Source: Tupaia tana (lineage: Eukaryota > Chordata > Mammalia > Scandentia > Tupaiidae). From it: 64,000 nt of DNA. A model generated the notes under the pieces. The model was given only the letters and a program-made list of their open reading frames with translations. It searched no databases and was not told the DNA's origin. The stretch covers positions 33,650,583 to 33,714,582 of the forward strand of contig JAKSZU010000009.1 in assembly GCA_026018925.1 (NCBI GenBank). Reading direction: 5' to 3'. Positions within the stretch are counted from its first letter, which is position 1. Every line of letters begins with the position of its first letter. The position numbers were made by a program, and so were the translations under genes. Shown in pieces: positions 55,463-64,000 of this stretch.

Positions 55463-55855
55463 TCTAAACTATTACCTAGAGCAATTTAGCTAGTTTATCT
55501 ACATTTCTAAGTTCCTAATGAATGTAACAGAAAAATGCCAGGGAGAAGAAATAGATAGTATGGACATTAGGTTTATAGTTTTCTATTTATGTAGCCATTC
55601 ATCTGTAACAGGCTTGGATGAGACGGGAAAGCCTTGACCCTTGTAGCAAGCTCATGTTAGTCTAGTCTTAAACTATTTGAGAAGGAATGTCTCACCTCAT
55701 AAAGCAATTGTCTTGTTTGGAGGATTTGCTTTTGGAAGGTGTTTTTTTTCCTTCCTGAGCTTGTAGAGATAGTGAGACTCAGCAGATGTCCTGGATTAAA
55801 AGACAGGAAGGCTCCCCAAGTGTTAATTTAAAAATCCATATGCCGTATTTTTATT

Positions 55856-56275
55856 TATTTTTTAAAGTTTATTGATTTATTTATTCCACAAGTGAGCAAG
55901 AAAGAGAGAGTGAGAGAATCCCCAATAGAGTCTTTTTAAAAAGGTTTTTGCATAGGATATGTGCATCCACTAGAGAGAGACAGAGACAGTGAGAGAGAAA
56001 ATGAGAAATCACCCCAGAGGGTATGGCCACACAGCAATCCCTTCTCCTCCAGGGATTTTGGGCATGCACATGTTCGGCATGAATTTCAAGCTGCCAGGTC
56101 TGGGGTTCAAACCACAGTCAGTCATGTGGGAGTCCAGTGCCTTAACCACTGTGCCACCTGCTGGCCCCCCAATAGGGTCTTAATGCTTCAGTCCACCCCC
56201 AGCCTCAGCCAGCTCTCGATAATAGGCATGTGCATGCCTGGCATACTCAGGGAAGTCTCCAGATGTGAGCCCCCA
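55856..56275 (-). mobile_element. SINE, type D, split by a type A copy
   Basis: AAAGTTTATTGATTTATTTA tail at left; TCAGTCCACCCCCAGCCTC and GTCTCCAGATGTGAGCC at right of the insert. Confidence 0.82.
55934..56165 (-). mobile_element. SINE, type A, inside a type D copy
   Basis: CCCCAATAGAGTCTT and CCCCAATAGGGTCTT flank it. Confidence 0.88.
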
Positions 56276-56293
56276 TAGTCAGTATTTTCAAAT

Positions 56294-56432
56294 AGTATGA
56301 GGGGACTTCAAAAGGTATGTGGAGAAATGGGATAAAAGTATGAGTTTATATCAGTACAAAAAATTTGAAGTCCATGTATAGTTTATTCATAATATGCATT
56401 TCCCTGAACTTCTTGGAAACCTTATATGAGTA
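56294..56432. mobile_element. Non-autonomous mariner MITE, second copy
   Basis: It begins TGAGGGGACTTCAAAAGG and ends with TTCCCTGAACTTCTTGGAA, an imperfect inverted repeat. The interior (ATGGGATAAAAGTATGAG, AATTTGAAGTCCATG) matches the copy at 20.7 kb. It lies in the last intron of AKAP17B. Confidence 0.6.
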
Positions 56433-57199
56433 GTGAATGCCATTAATATTACATAGAATTAATTTAATATATTTTTGGTCTTGGGCTCTTTCCTATTAGT
56501 GTAAATGATCAAGCAGTGAAATCAAGATCAGAAAAACTCACATTTACATTTATATTAATAACAAGGCTAGCTGGAATTTTTTGGTTTACCTTCATAACCA
56601 CCAAGGGTGACTCCTTTTTAAAGAATTTGTCTCTTTAAATGTGGTGTCTGATTCTTGGCCCCATTGATACAGACACTGGTTATGTAGTCCCCAGATTTTA
56701 ATCCCAGATAATAAGTAGGCATTGTGTGCTGTGTGAAAAGCAGCACCTTTCACCTGCTCTGAGGTTGTGCAGAGCAGATAGTACCACAGACATGACCTCA
56801 CACAGAACTGCTGTCCCAGCCACATTTTCTACTTTCCATCTTGCTTCTTCCTGAGGTGGGCAAAGCAGAGCAACCCAGAGGCAGCCTCACCTGCAATTCA
56901 TGGTAAGAGGTTGGAATAAAAAACAGAAAGAGTTTATCTTTTAAGCCAGTTGGCCTTTTTAGTCACACATTTCATCCATCAGTCTTGTACTGGGATTTTC
57001 CTGGGTGGGCTGTAGAGCATTTCTCACTCTTCTTAGTATTTGCAGCTCCTAGCACAGTATCTAGAATGGTAGGCTCTTCCATTTCTGACCAAGTGAAAAC
57101 AGGGTCATGTGCTTTGAAGGTCATGTTAAGTATGGTGCCTTCTGATGTAAGGATGGTTACAGACCTAGTAACAGTTGCTCACATTAGAATAAGTAATTC

Positions 57200-57228
57200 A
57201 TTTTTAGTTGCTGTAGGGCACATGTGCA

Positions 57229-57301
<73 letters not shown>

Positions 57302-57347
57302 GCTTTCCCCTCAACAGGGCATGGTCATATCACAATCTCTTTTTATT

Positions 57348-57400
<53 letters not shown>

Positions 57401-57583
57401 TTTCCCCTCAATAGGGCATGGTCATATCACAATCTTTTTTCCTCCATTTCTCCTTCCCGTCAGGATTTTGGCCTGCTAACACAGGCACCTGGCATGTTTT
57501 TTGTCACCGGGGCTGGGATTTGAACCACAGTGCCATGTGGGATCTGGCTCCCTTAATCACTGAGTTATGGGGCCAGCTCAGTC
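57200..57583 (-). mobile_element. SINE, type C, with internal tandem duplication
   Basis: GGGCATGGTCATATCACAAT occurs twice (about 57317 and 57413), each time preceded by a (GA)n run and CTTTCCCCTCAA. ATGGGGCCAGCTC head. Confidence 0.82.
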
Positions 57584-57749
57584 ATTGCATTTTGTACTTC
57601 CTATTTCCTAAGTGCAACATTGTTCCTAATTTGGATCTATCCCAGGTATTAGAAGTCTCTTCAAAACAGTGCTAGAAAGCCCATTGATCTTTGGAAGTTT
57701 TTTATCTGTTTGGTTTCTCATGTGAGATTTTTAACCTTTTTCTTTGAAG

Positions 57750-59387
57750 GGATCCACACAGTTTAACCCACAGGAGGTGGACGATACAGGCCCCAAAGGT
57801 AATCATGCTCCAGGGAAGACATTTGAAACTCTGGAAGAGGAAGAGTTGAACATTCAGCATCTTCCAAATCAGGAGGAAATGCCCGAATATGAGGTCGCAA
57901 AGTCAGACAATAAACGGAAACAGAAAATGAAGAAAAGAACTAGGGCTCACTTACATATATCTTCCCACCACCTTGGGAAAAAAAAATTAAGATACGCATC
58001 TAGAAAAGAGAGAACTGGAACATTATTAACTGATGGGTACAATTACAATTTGTTTTCTGACCAGAATTCCTTGCAGATTACAACGATTCAGGATCAGTCT
58101 CTTGAGAAAGACCACTACCGTTCTGATAAATCCTGTTCTTCTGGATTATCTGAGAGAGACTGTGACAGGAAACAGAAGATCTATGAAACAGATGAGTTTA
58201 TTGACTATCTGTTAAACTATTATCAAACTCCAGAATATGCCCGTGTCTGCGTAGAACCAGCTCACATGGCAAGCCCATGCCAGTGGCAGAGGGATGTCCA
58301 TACTAAGGGAAGTGGATTTCAGATCCGTTTGAGAAGACATAGGCATCACTCAACCAGTTTGAACCAAATGCAAAACCTGGAAAGGAGAGAACAGTATCAA
58401 GAAGATGATTACTGGTCAAACATTTGTGCTCAGGATCCTGAGCATAAACCACAAAGGAGAGAAAATGTGGGTTATGCCCAGGAATCAACTGATGAGTTTC
58501 AAAATCATTGCAAGGATACAGCCAGTGAAGCTGGTGATGAGCTGTCCCCAGGTGGTGAAAAGAGCCATCTGTTGGAAAAGACTTACACTCACCAGGTGAG
58601 AGGTTCTGAAGCCACAAGGAAAAGCCAAGTTTCCTCACCCTGCAGGTCAGTAAGCTTAGAGTTGCAGTTGACAGATTTCTTAGAGGAGATCAGTAGTGAT
58701 TCTGAATGCTTCAGTGAAACCCTTAGTGTAAACAAAGAGGAGGAGGAGAAATCCGTGGCCACATATCATAGCTCCCCTGAAAAAGGATCTCTTGACACTG
58801 ACGAAATCATCACCTGCAAACAAGAAACTAGGTCAAGTCAGCAGATCTTATATTCAGAGTGGAAACATGATGGAGAGGAAAAATACTCTAAATACAAGCT
58901 TAGGACACCAGGAAAGAGGTCCAAGTATGAACTGAGATATTCATGGCTTGAAAGCGAAAACAATTCCATTAGAGATGAGAACAACAGCAAAAAGAGGGAA
59001 AAAGTATCCCCCAAATACTTGTTTGATGAAGGCTATTACTATGAATCCAGTTCCGGTGATCTGTTAGAGGACATCACAAGAAAGCGGAGGAGGTTTAGTA
59101 GCAGAACATTTAACCCGAAAGTGAACTATAGACCTTCTCGTGTGCCAATAACATCATCCAAAAGTGCTAATGCTTTCTATTTGGGAGATGGTACCAAAAG
59201 AAGAGAGACTCTGTGGAAGTCAGAATATTACCAGGATGCAAGAAGGCTTCAAAGACATGAGAATTCTAAAGATTTCATGCTCAGTTCTGGTAATTGTTAT
59301 ATTAGGCATAACGTTCAGGAGCACATTGACTGTAGAAGCTATGTAGGAAACAACTACACTAGTTCTTTATATTTTCAAATGTTTTAA
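57750..59387 (+). CDS. AKAP17B: AKAP17B last coding exon: long divergent C-terminal region
   Basis: The acceptor is TTTGAAG ending at 57749, phase 0. The frame is open for 545 codons to TAA at 59385-59387. It encodes residues 374-918. A basic cluster at about 424-461 (KRKQKMKKRTR, GKKKLR) looks like a nuclear localisation signal. The middle is acidic and serine-rich (LTDFLEEISSDSE), and the tail contains TRKRRRFSSR and many tyrosines. The long RS-dipeptide tail of AKAP17A is absent, and I see no second full RII-anchoring helix. An uninterrupted frame of 1.6 kb in AT-rich DNA argues for coding constraint. Confidence 0.88.
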   Translation, partial: GSTQFNPQEVDDTGPKGNHAPGKTFETLEEEELNIQHLPNQEEMPEYEVAKSDNKRKQKMKKRTRAHLHISSHHLGKKKLRYASRKERTGTLLTDGYNYNLFSDQNSLQITTIQDQSLEKDHYRSDKSCSSGLSERDCDRKQKIYETDEFIDYLLNYYQTPEYARVCVEPAHMASPCQWQRDVHTKGSGFQIRLRRHRHHSTSLNQMQNLERREQYQEDDYWSNICAQDPEHKPQRRENVGYAQESTDEFQNHCKDTASEAGDELSPGGEKSHLLEKTYTHQVRGSEATRKSQVSSPCRSVSLELQLTDFLEEISSDSECFSETLSVNKEEEEKSVATYHSSPEKGSLDTDEIITCKQETRSSQQILYSEWKHDGEEKYSKYKLRTPGKRSKYELRYSWLESENNSIRDENNSKKREKVSPKYLFDEGYYYESSSGDLLEDITRKRRRFSSRTFNPKVNYRPSRVPITSSKSANAFYLGDGTKRRETLWKSEYYQDARRLQRHENSKDFMLSSGNCYIRHNVQEHIDCRSYVGNNYTSSLYFQMF

Positions 59388-62118
59388 TGGCCATTAGACC
59401 AGGAACACTCTTGTTCACAATAGACAATTCACAAGAAAAAAACCATAAAACCAAATATAGCTATGTAGTTAGCAACTACAGAGCAAGAGAGAAGGATTTA
59501 AACGCTTGAGCAGGGTCAAATGCAAAACCTAGTTTCTCTTGCCAAAGTTTAAAGCATAGATCACAGTGACTGCAGGTGCGTTGGCAAGTTTTGGAAATAC
59601 AAAACATCCAGATTCTAAAGTTGAGTAAAATAATGCACTTGCTAAACTTCTGGATCCAAGGACAGATGTTTCTCCAGTTTGATTGCAACTTTAATTTGGT
59701 GCCAGCAAAGGAGCAGATTACCATCGAGAAGGGTTGAGATAGCCCTCTGTGGCTCTTTAGCTGTCATAACATCATCATTTGGTATCATTTATCTTCAAAG
59801 AGGACAACAGTGAATGAATAGGATCTTTCACCTGTTAGATTTGGTAGGAAATACCATGCGTAGTAACAAATGTTTCTGACTTTTGTAGCAATATTTATAG
59901 ATTTAAAAAAAAAGAGAGACGACAGCTAGAACATATAACAGACTTCTTCATGACTAAGAGAGCTTCATGAGCACCCACCAGAGGAAATCAATCATATTCA
60001 TATGGTCATAGTACTCAAAGAGCTGTCCTTGCAAAGAAAAAGTCTTGGAGAAGAGATGTAAAAGGGGCTCAGATTGTCTTTGGAGGTTTAAATAGATAAG
60101 GGACCATTAACAGAGTTTCATTTTGTTTTAAGAACCCCATGTCTTTTCATCCCAGAAAAGCAACAGGTTTGAAGTGATATAACCAGTGGGACTGACGAAA
60201 GGAAATATTGAAAGATCCTCGGGGACCAATGATGGCATTTGGAAAGAGAGGATGTGACAGTATTCCATTTCAGGTTATGTAATCCTTTCACTCAGGGTTG
60301 GGTGACATCAGTTTGTAAAAAGTCACTGAATATCCCCAAATTGACTTTTATAACACAGTAACAAGTGCCTCCCTAATCCCCAATAATGCCATGGAGTTAG
60401 GAAGAATCAAGAGAAAAGCCCATAGTTTTCTAGCTGGGGAAAAAAATTGTACGTGTGTAGGATTTGTAAACTCAACATAAACAATTTATCTTTTTATCTA
60501 CTGGTTTTGGACTTCTTAAATATGTTTTTAAATTGAGATATTTTATAGATTCTTAAAGATTTACATCTCAGCACAGTGCATGTTCTAGAGAGAGCTTGGC
60601 TGATTCATTCTGCCTTATATTGGATTTAGGACCTCAGGAGCTGTAGATGACTTTTCCCCCACCCAACAAAGCTATACCTAACTTGGCAAGTGAAGATATG
60701 AATGAGATTAGAGACTGCCTGAAAAAAAAAAAGGGTGATTTTTTTAACCCATAGAAGCAGTGGAAGGCAACATTTTCATAGGACACAGTTCATTTCAAAT
60801 AGTCTTAATTTGATATTCTTTAGGACAGTACGAGCTGGTAGAGCCAGGAAGAATGCCAGTCAGTGTGGCTGCCCACATTGTTGCAAGAGCCCTCTTGAGC
60901 AACTTAGTGTTTTAAGGGGCTCCAAAATCTCCTCATTTATTTGAAGTAAGAGTCACAAGTTACTTCACTGATCTCTTTTGATAACTTCTAAGTAGAGGTG
61001 TGTTAGTACAGGAAAAATTCAGAAAAGAATGTAATAGAACAGATCATGTTTATTATTAAGATAATAACCAATGAATTTGTTGACTCTTTTGTCTTCGATT
61101 TCACTTTTGAGCCAGTGACTCTGCCATCAAAACTAGGTTTGGCTTGTCAAATCTGAAAAATCGCTCACGGGGCCAGTGCCTTTTCTCCTTTGAGGACTAG
61201 CAATGACTATTAATGTTCAAAGTACTGTTGTCCAGAATAGCCTTTTAAACTACTAACAGCTTGTATTTTGTCAGACCACTTTTGCTAACTAGGTATATTC
61301 TCCTTCAGTGAAAACCTGCCTCTTTAGTTTTTCATGTTTCATGCCACTACAACAAAGAACACTATGGATTTGTAATGGAAAGCAGCTATGCTGGTTTTGG
61401 AAAAAAAAAATCTCAGTTCATTCTGTTTTGATCATTTTTCTTTGCAGAGTTTTTAGGCACAGAAGCAATTTGCTGCTCAGTACAAAGTCAGAAAAAAGAA
61501 ATCGCAGGATATGGCATGTACAATCGTTTTCTTTTGTATAATAGAACCGGTGCTATCTCATCTTCTTCTTGTTTTGATTGTTTGCGAAATACTGTCCTGG
61601 GACCTAGAAGAAAGTAAAAATACTGGTTTTCTGTTTACTTTCTGTACAACCCTGACTTTATATTATCTGTCTTGTGGTAATCATTCTAGATTTGAGTCAA
61701 CCTCTTTTTTGTGTGTAGGCCTTAAACAAGAAAGAGAACAATTTCTCTCTTGCTTTTCAATTGAACAGCTTAATAAGGAATGAGAAGAATGGAAAAATAT
61801 TATAGTCATATTCTATTAATTAACATGGTTATTCTTTGTTGTGCTGTTATGCTGTTATTTAAGTGGTGCAAAAGTATTTCGTCATATCTTTTTCTTTTCT
61901 GTGTCTTATCAAATAAGGGCCTGAAGTTTAAAACTTTGTCTTTTTAAATAGGTGTTTTCATGTTTTTACACAGACGTGCTGCTGTAGTGCTGTAAGAAAA
62001 AAGCTAAAAACCTGTCAATGTCTTTTGTTTAATTTGGTTGAATTTCTCAGGTAGAAAGCCATGTAACCTGGTGATTTCGAAAATAAGAACCAAATAAATG
62101 TATTTTTATTTGCTGTCC
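59388..62118 (+). other. AKAP17B: AKAP17B 3' UTR
   Basis: About 2.7 kb between the stop codon and the polyadenylation signal contains no SINE, although the flanks have one every few hundred bases. It has AU-rich stretches. No other coding frame of note is seen. The clean exclusion of retroposons supports its being transcribed and constrained. Confidence 0.65.
62093..62098 (+). terminator. AKAP17B: Polyadenylation signal AATAAA
   Basis: AATAAA lies in CAAATAAATG, followed within 20-30 bases by a T-rich stretch (TATTTTTATTTG) and then TGTGTGTGGG further on. It is the most convincing canonical signal after the stop codon. SINEs resume at 62.36 kb. Confidence 0.6.
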
Positions 62119-62357
62119 AACTATTTGAATTGTTAATTTTTAAATCAATGCTGATAATTCTACTGTGTGTGGGGGAGATTTCTCCCTGTAGTATGCTGCT
62201 TTGCACTAATGTTGCTCATCTTTGATCTCATTTGCATTGTTAGAGAAATAATACATATTTAATTTTCAGATATATTAAAGATAAAATTGTCATATTGACC
62301 ATTGATTCTTTGATCATTTATATGAATTGGTTAGAATGCCATACAACTAAGTAGCTT

Positions 62358-62580
62358 TTTTTGTTTGTTTAATTTGCTGTAGGATGCTCTGCTTGCTGGA
62401 GAGAGACAGAGAGAGGGAAAATGAGAAAGCATCCTCCCAACGGGGGATGGCCGTGCCACAGTCCCTTCTCCTCCACTCTCCTCTCAGGATTTTGGGCACC
62501 CTTGCACACATGCCCTGTGTGACTTTCAAGCCTCCATGTGGGATCCAGCTGTTTAACCACTGTGCCTCCTGCTGGCCCCA
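62358..62580 (-). mobile_element. SINE, type A
   Basis: AATTTGCTGTAGGATGCTC tail end and CTCCTGCTGGCCCC head. First SINE after the AKAP17B poly(A) site. Confidence 0.83.
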
Positions 62581-62610
62581 TAGTAACATTTTCTATAAAT
62601 GTCTAATTTT

Positions 62611-62722
62611 TTAAAAGAATTTACTTAGTTTTACATACTATTGTTTTCTGATTTGACCAGAGAGAGAAAGGGAAAGTGAGAAAGCAAGCTTCCACATTTG
62701 GGACTCACCACCTGCCAGCCCC
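62611..62722 (-). mobile_element. SINE, type B, internal deletion
   Basis: AAATGTCTAATTTT flanks it; the B-box part is missing (GGGACTCACCACCTGCCAGC). Confidence 0.82.
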
Positions 62723-62724
62723 CT

Positions 62725-63600
62725 AAAATGTCTAATTTTAATGTTCTTTCTTTGTAACTTTTTCGTTCATGATGCAAGGGTGTGGAAACTGTCAGAACTT
62801 GTGTAACTGAAGACTGGAGTTTTATTTTCATTTTGGATGAATTGGCATCAATGATACTTAGATTTAAGATTATCTGCACTTCAACATATACTTTATCTGT
62901 GGTATTAAAAAGTAGCAAAATTGACTCTGTATTATTTCATCTCATCCTTTTAGCACTGGGTGAAAGTGTTACAGTTACACAATACCCAGAAATAGTTGGG
63001 GGTGTGGGATGGGGTGTCTGGTTGGAAACACTAGAGGCCTCAGTAGTCCGACTTTGGCCATTTAAGAGTTAACTATATTTTCACATGAAATATACAGGAA
63101 ACTGCCTTTAAGTGTTATGTAACAAAGGCAGATCGTACCTTAGAGTAAAATCTTGGCACTTTAGAGCTGAAAGGGACCTTACTGGGTTCAATGAGCTCTT
63201 TCCAAAACAGCAAGCAATGTATGGGTGCTCGTTCCTGATCTAGGATTTGCATAAATTTGGCCCTCTGAAGGAAAGTGAATGTTTCGTTTTACACAGAACC
63301 CATAGACAAATATTGAAAACATGCAGTGAATACTGTGTGTAAAACAGGTACTGGTACTGAGAACAGACTGTCTCTGCAGCTGGTTGGATGACAGGTGGAG
63401 AGCGAACAGATGTTAGCCTGACACCTCCCCGACTGATGTGTGGCTCTTGTAACCACCATTCCTGAAACTGAGCAGTGAGTCCCGAAGACGTTTGGGCCCT
63501 CATTTTCCCCTTCTGTTGAGGGAAAAATGGGAATTCTCCAACTTGACAGAGCTGAATGGAAACTATCTTTCTAAATTGCTTAGAATTTAAAGTACATTTA
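62725..63600. other. Downstream stretch, no gene seen
   Basis: No SINE; TAGAGCTGAAAGGGACCTTA near 63163 is typical of an old mammalian repeat. Frames here lack motifs. Confidence 0.4.
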
Positions 63601-63605
63601 ATTGA

Positions 63606-63884
63606 ATTTTTATTTATTTATTTGTTTGCTATAGGGCATGTTGGTTCACCAGAGAGAGATGGTGAGAGGGAAAGTGAGAAATTACCCCCGGGAGAAATCC
63701 CCTGGGGGGGATGCCACAATCCCTTCTCCATTCTCCTCTCAGGATTTTGGGCACACATGCATACATACCCAGCATGAGTTTCAAGCCACCAGTTCTGGGA
63801 CTCAAACCACAGTCGGCCATGTATAACCATGGGCGGTCATGTGGGAGTCCAGCGCTTTAACTGCTATGCCACCTGCTGGTCCCA
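63606..63884 (-). mobile_element. SINE, type A, with duplicated head segment
   Basis: The head-side phrase CGGCCATGT / CGGTCATGTGGG is present twice (63814 and 63835). CACCTGCTGGTCCC head. Confidence 0.83.
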
Positions 63885-64000
63885 GAGGTCCATTTAAATT
63901 TTAATAGCTGAAGAAGGCTTGAGACTCCACTTTGGTGACCAAACAACCTTTAAGTGATAATGAATTTACAGTGTGGCCCATCACCCTTTTTTCCTGTTAA

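Larger units (their letters stand above)
24290..62118 (+). other. AKAP17B: AKAP17B transcription unit (inferred extent)
   Basis: I see four coding exons that join in frame, a CpG-island promoter candidate upstream and a polyadenylation signal downstream. The link between the island's donor at 24374 and the first coding acceptor at 48841-48842 is inferred; no transcript is available. The first intron would be about 24.5 kb and is filled with retroposons. The island and the 3' UTR are free of them. AKAP17-family proteins are nuclear-speckle splicing factors that bind the protein kinase A regulatory subunit. Confidence 0.65.

Overview
This is a window of nuclear DNA from a placental mammal. It contains one protein-coding gene embedded in a very dense field of short retroposons. 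There are no bacterial or viral operons, no rRNA, no CRISPR array and no functional tRNA gene. About one hundred copies of tRNA-derived SINEs fall into at least five related subfamilies, here called A to E. Their head has an intact A box (TAGCGTAATGG) and B box (GGTTCGAGTCC), and their body carries a 'CCCCCCTGGGGGG' palindrome. I do not see typical dimeric Alu, rodent B1, carnivore, ruminant or armadillo SINEs. The SINE type, together with a short 7SL-derived monomer, makes a colugo (Dermoptera, CYN-type tRNA SINEs) my best guess. That is an inference from remembered families, about 50-60% sure.

The gene is AKAP17B on the + strand, the paralogue of AKAP17A/XE7/SFRS17A. As I recall, it is X-linked and survives in human only as a pseudogene (AKAP17BP), so the window is probably from the X chromosome. 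Four coding exons are intact and splice in frame: 48859-49611, 52010-52140, 54972-55206 and 57750-59387. They encode about 918 residues: an N-terminal AKAP17 region, an RRM-like domain, a very basic charged helix ending in a perfect match to the PKA RII-anchoring pattern, and a long divergent C-terminal region. A possible extra in-frame cassette exon (64 codons, phase 0/0) lies at 49862-50053. A 2.7-kb SINE-free 3' UTR ends at an AATAAA at 62093. A CpG island with GC boxes, two inverted CCAAT boxes and a good 5' splice site (24.15-25.1 kb) is the likely promoter and first non-coding exon, 24.5 kb upstream.

Layout: 1-22.6 kb is SINE-rich intergenic DNA with a decayed mariner transposase (12.13-13.66 kb, minus strand) and an LTR fragment. 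22.6-25.8 kb is SINE-free and holds the CpG island. 25.8-48.8 kb would be the first intron and is full of nested SINEs, mariner MITEs, LTR, MIR and old LINE pieces, and a 5'-truncated antisense L1 (46.87-48.72 kb). 48.84-62.12 kb is the rest of the gene. 62.3-64 kb is downstream DNA with three SINEs.

The retroposon landscape is unusually readable. It includes perfect target-site duplications, SINEs inserted serially at one target, a head-to-tail SINE dimer sharing one duplication, a possible poly(A)-only insertion, and four copies of an 80-bp hairpin MITE.
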